DNA from: Dirofilaria immitis | Lineage: Eukaryota; Nematoda; Chromadorea; Rhabditida; Onchocercidae | NCBI GenBank assembly: GCA_024305405.1 | Contig: JAKNDB010000014.1 | Coordinates: 248,001 to 312,000 of the forward strand | DNA: 64,000 bases | Direction: 5' to 3' | Shown here: one piece after another, positions 26,864 through 40,400 of the stretch | How the letters are laid out: the number at the start of each line of letters is the position of its first letter | Numbering within the stretch: the stretch's first letter is position 1 | Notes under the pieces: model-generated | Told to the model about the DNA's origin: nothing | The model's database searches: none | The model's input: the letters and a program-made list of their open reading frames with translations, nothing else | Position numbers and translations under genes: made by a program

Positions 26864-29800
26864 ATCACTGATCACAATTAGTTGATCGACATCACTGAAA
26901 AGATTTGAAATTTAATCGTATATTTCAATAAAGAACAAAAAAAATTGTCATAAACATAAATTAATATTTCTACCAATAGCAATATTTCTATCTATGAATC
27001 AGTGACAATTGAATCATTAAATAGATGAAAGAATTTTCGACAATTCTATCACAAAAGTGATTGTTTATGCAAAATATGCAATAGAATATTACTGCATGCA
27101 AACGTAGTATTAACCAAATATTTCTTGAAAAGAGAAACAAAATAAAACGAAATGAACCTATATATAAAAGTGAAAAAGGTGGAGATGGAAGGTAAGAATT
27201 TATTACAATAGACAGAAGGAGAAATATATTCGAGCAGACAAATAAACATAAATAAATAAAAATGCAAAATTAGCATAAAAAAATGAATAAAAGATCGATG
27301 GCGTCATCATTAATTAACGCATATTTCTATACGATCATAAAAATGCTTATATACGGAACTTAATAATTGGCTCGTGAATTTTTTCAAAAAGCAGATGCTG
27401 CACTTAGCCATTGACAATAACAATTATCCATTTAACAGCAGCCATCGTGAATCTCATAATAAATGGATTGTAATTAAATCAACAAAGTAAAATGCCAAAC
27501 TGAACGATTTAGATGATATTGTTGATATTTCAGACTATCTGAATAACTTTTAATAAATAGCGGGAAAAACAGAAAATTATGATAAGAGCTGAAATTTTCT
27601 ATTAATATTTAATGATTATATCAAAAACTGTGTCTTAATTAGTACTTCATAACTTAATGATTTTAACCTTAATAATGAATGATTAATATGATATTTCTTA
27701 TAAGATATAAATAAATTTAGCATGAAATGATATCTTCGGGCATAAAGTTCACATATCTTCGACTATAAAGTTTGCTCTTATTTGGCATCACCATAAATAA
27801 ATACTTTCTGAAGTCTGTTTTTCGACACGATGGAATTTTTGTGTTTGTAAGCTAAACAGTGACTTGATTTATGATGGATATGAAATATCCGGCTGTTTAA
27901 GCAATTTACAAATTGACTAAAGTTATGAAATTGCTGAATAAATAATTGGAATGTTATATCACCAGCTAAGCTCTTAATTTTCTCACTTATGCTAAAAATT
28001 TTCAATAATCCGATAAAATAAGCCAACTATTTTTCTATCAATAATTTTTACTTAAATAATAGCAAAAAAAAAATGAATAATGAATATTAATTTTACATTG
28101 TTATGCTAATAGAGATTATATTATTTTTAATTTGTAATGTTATGATATGCATATATATGTAATATTAACTCAATAAAATATATACATTCTTTGTTAACCA
28201 AAATAAACTAAGCAAAGTTTTTTAGCAATAAAATCAATAGAAATGTTATTATCGGATTTTCTGAAATTCAGTCAATTTTTCAACTATTATATAAGCAGAA
28301 CCAGTTTTGTGTATTTTATTTTAAATTTTCAATCATTGAAAATGAAAATTTCATATCAGCATGCGCATAGTTTTTCGTTTTTCATGATTTCCATTTTCTT
28401 GGAAATGGAATTCTTCTTCCAGCAGCGAAATTAAAAGATGAGGGAAAAGAGAGAAAGAAGAGAGAGGATAAGATAGAAAGTAAGTATATGGATTGTATAC
28501 AGTTGTCAATGATATATAATTAGGAAACGAGTGAAACAAAATTGGATGATATTGGTTGTCTTGATCTAGCGGCCTGTTTCTTCAATCTCTCCCGATCTTA
28601 TTTACCTTATTCTCAATCTTTTAATTGGGAATCGATATGACAATATATTAATTACTATTTCTTAATGCCACATAATTAATCTTTCTACATTTTTACTTGT
28701 CTTAACCTTTTCTCGCTTTGTTTGTTCATTAATTTTAGAATTTTAATGAATTCAAATCTCTTCTGATAAATACGATTAAATGAAAAAATGATCCTAGAAA
28801 AGAGAAAAGATACAAGACAATCGAACAAAAGAGGTTGTCTGATCGATCTACAGATTGCACAATTTGAATTCGAATGATGAAGTTTTCAGATTTTCATCTG
28901 CATTATCTGAGGATAAACAGGAGAAACTTGATGCTAGATATTGTTAAGGATATTAGTGCTTTAACTTCCGTCTCTTATTTATTTATTTATTTTTTGCTCT
29001 TTTTCATTCTCCATATGTTATTCTTTTTCCAACTTCTATATTTGTAACAATGAATTTTTCTTAAAGAATTTTATTTTAATAAGTTAAAAAAGCACAGGGA
29101 TTAATTTTATTATATATAATACATTCTATTTTATTCAAATTATAATTTCTTTCTATTACTTTGAAATTTATTTACTTCCAATTTATTCTATTGCATAGAA
29201 AAATGATTGAAATTTGTTAACAGTTCTATGACAATTTATTACTGTCAGATGATTTATCAATATTTGCATTTGCGAAAGATTAAATATGTCGAAAACATTT
29301 TTCTCCGAAAGCAGCACTATTTGTTCCGTCTAAACTTAAGCAGTTAGTTTCAGCTTTTCGAAAGGTAGTAAATACTGCAATAACGAAATAAAGTTAGACA
29401 AAGGTCATATTTTTGGCATAATTGTTTCATTTGAAAGAAGATATTACAAGGGCATATAGAACATAAAAGGTGTAAAAAATGGAATTGTCATTATCAGCAT
29501 CTAAATCTCGACGAAGAAAAAACAAAAGAATTTTGAATAATTAAAAATACAGGTTTTCAATTAAGGCTATAATTTGAATTGATCAAATGCAGATTAAAGA
29601 ATGGATGAACTAAGTACTGATGAAGTAAATCTGGCAGTTATCCATTGAAGAATGGTTAGTAGTCAACTATGGTTTGCTTTCCTACAATTACACAGATGAT
29701 TGAATGATACAGTGTACATATTATAATTGAGCATGTAGGAAAAAGTTCGGTCAAGGTTGAAAAAGGAAAAAAAACTTAAAAAGGAAGCAAAAGGAGCAAA

Positions 29801-32800
29801 CATTTTTTTAGGAGATAAAAAGATAAGCAGAAAGAGATGGAAATAATGAAGAGATGCAGAATGAGGAAGACAAATGTTAAAAAAAAACTTTTTGTTCGAT
29901 AAAAGAAATGATAGAAAGAGTTGGTTGAATGAAATAAACATAATAACCTTGACGATTGAGCCAAAATAGTAGTACCCCATTTAGTTCTGGTGACAAATGA
30001 CAGTCATTTTAGAGCTCTTTTCATCACCGCATAATGGATATGTTCCGATTTCTTCTTAAGTTTTACTAGGTTTTACAGTATCGTTTTAAGATATGATCTA
30101 ACTGAAATAGTATGATACGTTGGATCAACCATAAAAGTCAATTAAAAGAATTCGTATCGTTACAAATTAATTCATTTTTATTTCTTAATTAAATTTTGAT
30201 GGAAAATAAACAATGATTATGGAATAAACTTTGTGTCAACTTTATACATATAATTAATATGATTATCATAATATGATTATCATATTATAATATATTGGTA
30301 TTTATAACGGTACTAATTCTTTTAATACAGAGGAACATATTTCATTGTGTTTCATTACTAAAAGAACTTTTGTAATTTCAGCTGCTTTCATTTATAATCG
30401 TTTAAGAATTTTTTTCTGTCCAAAATTTTCATTCAAATCTTTATCTAACCTCAACCGAGTAAACTTCTTAGTCCAATTAATTTTCAGCTATGGCCTATTT
30501 TCAATAAACAATGAATTAATTTTGTAGTATGATATATAAGTGCAAATATTTGAATTTTAAATTGAAAATTTATTTATCAATACTAAATTAATTAGCAAAT
30601 CTTAGATTTTCTAGCGGGAAAAAACATTTAATGGCAACACTCGATGGTCATTTATAGAAAAAGAAAATCATTTTTTATGTAAAATTATTTTCCAAAAGAA
30701 GAAGGATTGAAATAAGAAAAAGACAAAAATAACTCAAATAATATTTTGACATAAATAATAAAATGAATGAATGATATGAAACACGCAGTTTTCATACAAT
30801 AAAATATTTGAATTTTTCTCATGTACGCTACGAACTTTTTATTATAATAGTTTTTATTTTCAAAGATAGTTTTCTTTCAATTCATTTTTCAACAGACAAA
30901 TTGTTTGTTACAGGTAATAGAAGGCATAGATTTAATAAAATTAAATTAATTGACATTTTCTGCATTGCTATGCCATTATATATTTTACGACATTGCTATT
31001 TCACTCATAAATTTCACGATCCAAGATTTTAAATTGTCAAACTCATTGTATTTTATTGTGTAACAAAAATCATAGATTTATAGGATTTACTTGTTCTAAT
31101 TAAAATAATCCTAAATCTAACAGATACTACTATATTATGAAGTTATTTATATAAAATTCAGAAAATTTATGAGAAATTTTTGGTTCAGAAATTTGTGTAC
31201 GAGATATTTTAAAATTAAATTTCTAGGTATTTAATTATCTTTTTACAAACTTAAAAAACCACAAAAGGCAAGGCATAATGCTTCAATCTTCCCATTATTT
31301 AGCAGCATATAAAACTTCAAGAATTCAGTGCTTGAAAATTTTTTTATAATTATAAGGTTTCTCAACTTCTTTTCAGTTCCGAGTAGTTCAAATAAGCAAA
31401 ACTTTTTAATTTTAATGAAACAAAATTCATGTCTTTATTTTTAGTTCTTATTTCACCTGTTGCCAAATCTTTGCTTTACTCTTGGCTTTATATTAAATTG
31501 AAAAATTAACTAAATAAAATTTTCTTAATCAAACTAAATTGAAATTTTTGGGTTAAAAGGATGTGGGAGTCAATAATTTTGAATTAAAAATACATTCAGT
31601 GACTTTTTTCCATCAAATATATATTTGTTTGGAAAGTTATTTAATATATTAGTCCATATTTCAGGAGTTTTTCGTAAAATTAAAAGTCGTTACGAAATTT
31701 TTGAAGCAATCTTGATCTAACTACTGAATACGCTATTTTGCCACTTCTGGATTACCCAACTATCAGAATATTTCCAGATTCTCGTCGAGAACTCAGGAGA
31801 TTTGAAATTATTTTGTTAGTTGAATAATTTGAGTAGATGACCATGACTGATATATAAATAACATTTAAATTTATTTAGGAGCATAAAAGCTAAGTAATAA
31901 AAATATTTCAAAGTTTGCTTCCCATTCTATTCAGTATTCAATCAGATACATTTTTGGAATACTTCACAGAAGTATTAAATTTTTGTTCAGAAGCTATTGT
32001 CACTAAGCGAATCAAAAGCAATTATCCTTCTAAAATATTTTATACATTCCACTACATCGATATCCCGAGAGATGAGTCAAGCTTGATTGTTATGAATAAA
32101 TTATAATACTGCCTGAGATAACAATTAAATCACATTTTACAAAAACATAAAACTTGTTGAAATCTTATAAACCCTGATACACAATTGTCAGTTAAATTGA
32201 ACATAGCGCTTTTAGAAAAGCCTGAAAGTATGTCATAATTTATTCCTGAATTTCGCTCAACCTTAAAAATGCTTAAGAAAAAGACTCAATGGATCTTTTG
32301 ATCAGTGAAAACTATCTTTTCTCAATTGATCATAGTGTCATGCATTTTTTTCGGATAATTTTCAAACAAAAATTGGCTTTTGCAATTCTAAAAATCTTTA
32401 TTTGTATTTCTCGAAGCAATTTTTTTGACTTTTCTAGCTTATGTATCATTTTATGCTTAATTTTAATCCTGAAATCACCATTTCATGCTTTCACTTTCTA
32501 TTAAGTTGGAAAAAATAAGATTGGAAATTTGGCTGAAATATTATGCTACTCTCGAGTGCTCGAGTAAACTGAATAAGAAATGAGCAAGCTATCGAACATA
32601 TTAAGCATTCAGAAGATCAAATATTTCAAGGAAAATTTTGGTTGACATAGAACATAATGACAGGTGTTCTGTTTTAAATATTTAAAAACTTTTGCATCAT
32701 ACATTTCTATTCATTACTATTTAGATAATTTGAATATGTTTGATCTCTTAAATGCTCTAAAACTGTCATCCAATTATCGCTCAATTTCTCATGGCAGATA

Positions 32801-33956
32801 ATAGAAACTTTTGATTGATTTGCAGTTTTAGAAAATTTTGACCATATAATATTTATAAATCCGATAAGTATTTATTAAAATTTAAATGATGACATCATTT
32901 TCTAGATCATTTTCATTTTTAATAATATTTATAAACAGTACAAATTTCTGTTTCCATAGAACAGGGGTGACTATTTAAAATCAATGAAAAGATGATAAAA
33001 TGATTCCATCTTATATGCTTTTCTTTTTTTTTTCAATTGCTAATTTTCATTTCTAACTTAGTTACATTCTTAGTTTTTAAATGCAATTTTCATCTATTTT
33101 TAACGTTATAAAAGAAACTAATTTGTCGTTTTTAAATAATTTTATAGATAGCGAGCGAATTAAAAATTGAATTATAGTGCGCTTCTGAATTACAATTTAA
33201 ATCAAAATGATTTAAGCGCAACATGGCGTCTATAATTCATAAATTACCTTTTGTAATTACGAATTTGAACAATAAGAAATTTTTTACTGATTTATAAAAA
33301 ATTTATGAGAAAGGATTGATTTACTATAAAATGTGCGCTATGTATTTACCTTTATATCTCTTCGTATCCATTTTTTTTTTTGAATATAATGCATCTTTTT
33401 TTTGATCTCATTCGTTTAATAAGAAAGTATGAAAAATTGAGTAAAATTTATTGACAAAATTAATTTCAATTTGATATCAATTTTACATAAATAGATTATA
33501 TATTCTCATTTTAATTTTTGAAATATGAGATAGAAAAAAGATTTTTTTGCTGCCAAAATTGATCTGCAATAATGCAAAAAAAAAAAAAGATAATAAGAAT
33601 TCATGAAATTAGTTTTACATATAATGTTTCAGAGGTTCTAGGAATATAATTTTGGCCAACAAGAAAAATTGGATTTCAATTGAAACGAATATCGATGCTG
33701 CTTTTTCTGATGCTAGCTTTTTATAGAGAAGTAATGGACCTATGCAGTACACTTCTCCCATATATCTCAAAAGGTTAATATTATTTTCACTGTCACATAT
33801 CTTTATTCTATTTGTACAAACATGAATCATATCACTTAGAATCATAAATTTAATCTATATGCAAATGAAACTTCATAAATACACTGAAATGTAAAATAGT
33901 GCATGCAAAGCAATGCAATTAATCAAATTTCAATTTCATATAATTTATTCTTCGTC
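26864..33956. other. Intergenic AT-rich region
   Basis: About 7 kb between two divergently placed genes. The best coding-like pieces are plus-strand fragments near 31700-31820 and 31915-32106 and a minus-strand ORF at 33615-33845. None has convincing splice sites, a start or a family match. I see no RNA gene or mobile element. Confidence 0.45.
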
Positions 33957-36900
33957 ATGGTATTTACAAACGATGATGCGCTACAAACTTGCAGATCACC
34001 GTATCGTCTTTATCGACCGTATCAATTTGAAGTTCCGCATACTATTCCTAACTGTTCAACGACACTCTATCGTACTCCAAACCTCGACATTTTATCAGAA
34101 ATTAATCGACGATCTAGACGACTTGAATGTATTGTGTCCTATCAGAAAGTTTTGACAATTACTCAGGTGCTTTCATTCCTGTTTTAGCTTTTGAAGAGAC
34201 TTGAAGAAAAATTTTAATTTAAAAATACAATAAATTATTTTATTTGTCAGAATTCACATGAACTGAGCAAAAAGAAAATTTTTGTGACTTTTCTGTTTCA
34301 CATCTTGCTTCAATTTCTTTTACTCAAGAAATCTTTAACCAATTGCTCTATTATATCTTAACTGTTCGACTTCATTCAGTTTCTATTTATTCAAAATTAA
34401 TGATGATGTCTCAACAGGAAAATGTTATGAATTGTTCTAATATTTTTGAAAATTTTTTAAACGCAGAAAATATAACGCAGAACTTTTCTAGGCACAAAAT
34501 TTGTTCAAAAAAAGAAGTGACGCTATGTTTTACCAAATCCAAGTATTACTATATATGCAAACGAATATATGCGAAAATAAATGAATTATATACATATGTA
34601 AAATATAAAAATATATGAAATAAATTAAACCGAATATAAATCAGACTCTTAATAGTAGTGAAGTTCTAAAGAGATGAGGATTGATTTCTATCTTGAATTC
34701 CATTTTCTAAAAACTCCTTCAGATGTTGTTTTCACTACTCCTAATCATATTGGAATTTACGAAAATTCTGTTAGTTTGGGAGCATTTCAATTATTGGGAA
34801 CAAAGATTTGTGCTTGTAAGTTTCATACCCTTCTCATCTATTCTGAAATGACTAATGTGATTATTATGAAATATACAAATTCAGATATGAGGATTAACAT
34901 TTATATCTCTTGGTTATCGAGTAATTTAGAGAATAACAAAGTGACGCATAAAGTTTGCATTGCATGTTTCAGATAAGCGAAATGATTCAGCCAGTGCTCT
35001 TCGCTACAGCTTCATTCACGACACTTTATTGCGTTTTGCGACCAACAAAAAATACTTCGCAAATTGCTATCGCATCGCTTGTCGCAACATTAGTACCACT
35101 TTTCATGTTTCCGGCTCATTCTCCATTTGTATTCAGTAAATTTTCAAAGTTTCACTCTCCTAATTATGCATTTAAATTAAATTATAGTGCCAGGATTTTC
35201 AATCGTCTCAGTATAATTCAATTGCATTTTTAAAAGTATCATAAAGTTACAGATATATATTTAATATTAATCGGAGATTGTGTATTTAAATGCATTAAGA
35301 TATTAAGTTTTTAAGTTATCAATTATTTATAAATAATTTCAAAATTCTCTACTCAGCAAACATGACTAAGTAACAGTAAATTTTTCTAACGCAAGAAAAA
35401 TTTCCACATGAATTCTAAAATGTTACTATACGTTCCGAAGTTATTTTCATCGAAAATTTTTAATTTTAATTCTCATTAAACAACTCATGTGAGGAGAAAG
35501 CCTAAATCTATTAATAACTGAAAAAATTTTTTCAAATATGAAGCATTTTTAAGAAATTAAAAATACCGATAACATTTCTGATGATGATAATTTAGATTTA
35601 GATATTGTTTTTGATTGAATATTTCTGGTTGTCGTTGAAATCATTTTTTTTCTTTTCGATCACTGATCTTTTTATTAAAAAAGTGATTTTTCTGAAATTT
35701 GGTTGGAAAAAATTTCAAAAATATTTGTTACTTTATGTTGCGAAAGAAATAAATGAATTTTTATGCATGAAAAGGAAAAATGACAAAGGACACTTTGAAT
35801 GCACAGAAAATTTTAAGCATAAAAATTTGAATCAAATTAAACTTGACGAAAATTTTAAAAACTTCATTTATTGCGTACCATATCGATAAACGTGATATAT
35901 GAAAAGTATTATCAGCAGCTTAAATTTTCGAATTTCGGAAGATATTTTGGAAAAGGAGAGCAGAATCTTCAAAAGCTAAGAAATTTTTTGATTTGTTCCG
36001 AACTCTACTTTTATTTACTCATGTGTGTTTTGACAATAACTTTCATATCCACTTGAGATAAAATAAGAAAGTGTTGAGGTTGGTTCCAATGCTATCTCAA
36101 GCCGTCATTTTTTCGATCAAGAAGTAAAATACAACAGCCGAGAAATATATCAATCATTAATTAATTAATTAACAAAAATATTGAAGTATAGTATTTCATT
36201 TTAAATGCAGTAAATAATTTTAGTAGATATTCTTTTCTAAAAATACAGAAAGTTTCAAGTCTAAGCTATCTGTATGACTTTTTTAACATAATTAAAATAA
36301 CGAGCAAAAATAAAAATTTATCCTATCAATGAGTGAATAACGAAATAATCTATAAAAACAAATCAAAAAATATTAGTGAACGAAAAGTTTTGAATAACTA
36401 AAAAATGATCTGAAGAAAAATGAATTGAGAGATTTCAATAATCAAAAGTTTCAAGTAACAAAATCAAAAAATAATATTTCTTTGCTGTTACAGATGCAAT
36501 TGAAGCAGTAAGCCTGAATCGACTAATGAATCGGCCATCTACGCTGAGCGATGGAATAAAGTCTGAAATTTCGTCGATATCAGATGGCACAAATAATTTT
36601 GAACAACTACAACGATTAACTCAATTACCTATTCTTACACTTTCTAAAAATATTGGAGCACAGGTTCTTTAATTAAAATTATTTTCTAATTTTTTTAGTT
36701 CACGCTATAATTAGCATTATTTCAGAAATTTTTCGAATAATGAATTTTGCTATAAAACTTAAGGATAAAGAAAATTTAAGCAAGAAATGCTAGTTTACAC
36801 CACTTTTTCATTAAAAGAAGAGTGTAAATCTGAAAATAAAATCGCATCAAAAAAGTGACATTGTTTGGTCTAATATTCTTAATTATCATGAATGTATTGG

Positions 36901-37419
36901 TTTGCGATCAAAATAAGTGAGCTCATAATTAATAGCCTGTCTTGTTCCTGAAAATATAAATGATGTAGTGAAAAGTTCAAACAAGCTATCATGCTAGAAG
37001 TAATTAAGCGTAAACTATTAAGATTTTAAAAAATTAAAAGTAAATCAAAATAAATATATTTCATGAAAATGAATTGTAATAGGCAAATTTTGAAAAATCT
37101 TTGGAAAAAGTGCAAAAGTCCCAAAATAAATCAAGTTGAGAATGTAGTTAAATAATTTCAAAAATTTAACTTTTCTAAATTAATAGAACAGCAAAGATTA
37201 AAAGTTTTACATAAGCAATAAATAATTTTTCAGAATTCAAAGTCAGTCTCAACGTTTTCTTCTGTTACGCCTTCAGCTTCTTCATCGTCGTTCTACGCAA
37301 TTCAGCAACTGTTCAGCTTGCAATATTTGTTGATCGCTTATGCATTCTTTTCATTTGCCTATTCAGTTCTCTTAGTCTTAACATTAATTTCTTATGTCCA
37401 ACTTATTCAATTACAATAA
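33957..37419 (+). CDS. Multi-pass membrane protein of unknown family, five exons
   Basis: Exons 33957-34166, 34723-34815, 34973-35135, 36494-36663 and 37234-37419 join in phase (0, 0, 1, 0) with good acceptors (CTTCAG, TTTCAG, TTACAG, TTTTTCAG) and give about 273 aa with no frame break. Residues 1-70 are hydrophilic (DDALQTCRSPYRLYRPYQF; TPNLDILSEINRRSRR). Hydrophobic segments lie at about 71-89 (MLFSLLLIILEFTKILLVW), 104-123 (PVLFATASFTTLYCV) and 132-155 (SLVATLVPLFMFP). A serine/glutamine-rich loop follows (exon 4), and a C-terminal hydrophobic hairpin sits at about 232-268 (YLLIAYAFFSFAYSVLLVLT). I recognise no family; it may be nematode-specific. An in-frame ATG at 33903 is an alternative start. 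A polyadenylation signal follows the stop closely. Confidence 0.7.
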
Positions 37420-37427
37420 CTTTGTCT

Positions 37428-37433
37428 AATAAA
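37428..37433 (+). terminator. AATAAA polyadenylation signal
   Basis: Canonical hexamer nine bases after the stop codon of the multi-pass membrane protein gene, supporting that 3' end and a very short 3' UTR. Confidence 0.6.
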
Positions 37434-40400
37434 CTTTTTCATCTTTGATGTTATCATTTATCGTTGGTATCGATTAATTCATGGTAAATAGCTGTATTGA
37501 TTACTGTGATTATAAAATTCACATGTTCTTACTGAAATGTTTAGCCATTATAATACGCTATTTCTTGTATGAATTTTGAAATATAATTTGTTAAAAGACT
37601 AATTAAAAAGAAATTTAATTCCTACGAATAAAATGCATAGCTAGCAGAGCAATAAACAGTCCATCTGAGTTCATTTAAGTTGTCGTGTAAAACAAAAATA
37701 ATGAGAGCCGCTTCCTTTGTAATCAAATATCAGTGGCGGTTTTGGCTTGAAATATTTCAGGTCGAGAGTTTTAATAAATTACATTAATTATATTACCAGT
37801 ATTAGATTATTCAGCTCGAAATGCCAATTTTATTCTTATTTATTAAACAAAGAACTTTTTCATTGTAACTCATATATATATATATATATCAATATTTGTT
37901 TGTAAGTATATTATTAAACGATTTCCAATGACGGATAGAGAATTACTTTTTCGATAAGATTAAAGTTTATTTTGTTAAAAATTATGGATATTCTGATAAT
38001 TAATATATACATCTTCTAAAAAATTCCAAAAATTTTACGACATCAATCTGCTTTCTTCGGATGAAAGTAATAATTGGAATGGCTTTTCTAATTGATTTGT
38101 TAATTCAGTTCCTTTATTATTGAAGGAAATAATTAAGGTTTATTTTACGACTGAATGGTCAATTTATTGAGTTAAATTTACATTAAAATTAGCAATTTTA
38201 TAAATCTTTTTCATTATTTGATTTCTTTCAGTTGATAAAATTAAATATTTGAATCTTACGGTTCAATACAAAGGTTCGTATTCTCAAACCGCGTTTATAA
38301 ATTTCATTTAAGTTATCAGTCGTTAAGACTTGTCAGTTCATTCAATGTTATCTAATCATTAATTATTTTTATCACTAATCAACAATTAAAAATGAGGGAT
38401 ATAGCAATAATATTATTACTTCAACAAGTAAATCATTGCTAAAATTAACCTTTCACCACAATTAATTTGGTGATTGATTCTGTTAACAGACTAATCCTTC
38501 TTGATTAATTCACGCTTGACAAAAAATTGTTTTTAAAAATATGTATTTGAAAAATTTCAGTCATCCTGCTGCTTCAATCTATTTAGAAAATAGGTACTAA
38601 AATTGAGTCATTCATTTTTGAATTTAATTTATTCATTATTTTAAAATGAAAATTATTTGAAGTGTTAATTTCAAACAAAATTTGCTCACTTTTTATAACT
38701 CATTTTATTCGTATTAAAAGTAACAAGAAAAGAACACCCACAGTATATGGTTTATCAATCATTTTCGTTGTTTTTAATTCCTTAATTTATGAACTTTATG
38801 CTAATTCTTTAGTGATAAATTATTTGATAAATTACAAGCAACTAATTTATTTTACATGTAGTAAATGCAATATTCTTTTGTACACATAGTAAATGCAATA
38901 CTTTTCCATTTGAATATCACTTTGAAACTTTTATCAAACCATAGAACTAAAATTATTTGGCACTGATAAGGCATGAAGGAGAAATCTAGACACTCTCGAA
39001 AGAATGCAAGAAAAGATTTCCATGTGATATAATTAAGTTCTACAATCTAAAGCACTATCAAATGTATTTGGAAACTATAAACTTTATTTCTTTTGCGAGA
39101 TTTTCTTCCGATAAATTCTCAACAGACGTGCAAGCTTCGACTTCCTTTGAGAACATGATACTGTGGATAATTAAATTTTTTCAACAAATACAGTGATATA
39201 ATAATTTCATTTCGCTATGTTTGGCTTAAATTATGCTTCAAATATTTTTTAATTCGAAATCATTCTCTTTATTTATAATCCAATCATGTTGAATTCATTA
39301 GCAAAATCGATTTTCAATTTTAAATGCTTTTAGAATCTTTCGAGAACCATATAAGAAGTAGGTGCAGCTAAATTATTCAATTTATTAGACTGGCGAAATT
39401 TCAAAATACTTCGTGACGATTTTGACAAATTATAAATTGAGAAAGGAAAAATAGCTTATTCGATCCGCAAGAATAGAACTTCTTTTAATTTAGATGCTAA
39501 ACTTTTCATCTTGTTTAGAAATATCCTATTTTCATTTCATGAAAGCCCTTTCGTATTGATTTGTACAATTAATTTCAATATATACGATATTCTTCCGAAT
39601 AAAATGCTAAAAAATTTACTGGAATTGCAAAAATTTTATTTACAAATCTAACTTACGGAAACTCAGAGAAAACTTTTCTGCTTCTCTTCACTAGTTGAAT
39701 CAATCAGATTTCAAGGAATTTGATACATGATTAATGAATAATAATATACCATAGTTAATAGACAATAATATATAATATGAAACTAATGCAGAAATAACGA
39801 ACAAAATTAATAACATGTAAAATTAGCAGCGCATAAAATTATTATCATGTTTAACATTCACCGAATGGAATATTAAATTCTAATTATCAAATTTATCATC
39901 AACATAATTTCTAATTTACAAACATTATGAGCACAATTTATTATTTAAATAGTTACCTTTTATTCAAATTGTTAAAAAAAGCATTATGATAAAGAGAGAT
40001 TTCAATAATTATATCATCATATTTTATCGATTTATGTTGATTACTATCATCAACAAGTTCGAGATTTATTGAAATTTCTTCTGAACATTTCATCCATCAA
40101 TTTACATTATCACAACACGAAGAGAAGAAAACATATGTCTTCATCATAACTGACATTTTTTAAAATTTTTTTGAAAATTTGAACTTGAAAAATCTTTCGT
40201 ACTTTTTTATCTCCTCATTTTATCAGTAATCATTTTTCTTTTTTTTTTAAATTTCATAGTCATTTTGCACTATGATAAGAAAAGGATTAGTTTATTTTGT
40301 AAATTATCATTACTTAAACATAATGTTTTAATATAGCCTTCGTAAAAAAAAGCGAAAGAAAGGAGCGATTTATCTGAATGGACAAGTTTTGCCAAAATAT

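Noticed and set aside
29663..29980. Minus-strand 105-aa ORF rich in Phe, Leu and Ser
   Set aside because: Low-complexity reading of purine-rich DNA on the other strand, with no splice or family support.
31690..32106. Plus-strand fragments reading NLDLTTEYAILPLLDYPTIR and FLEYFTEVLNFCSEAIVTKR
   Set aside because: Protein-like in places, but I found no start, no good acceptor and no family match, so I did not call a gene.
34973..35135. Alternative frame of the third exon of the multi-pass protein (reading KRNDSASALRYSF...)
   Set aside because: It is open, but its third positions are C-rich, unlike the other genes here, and its phase does not join the flanking exons as well as the hydrophobic frame does.
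35605..35889. Plus-strand 94-aa ORF between exons of the multi-pass protein
   Set aside because: Built on A/T runs; the flanking exons join in phase without it.
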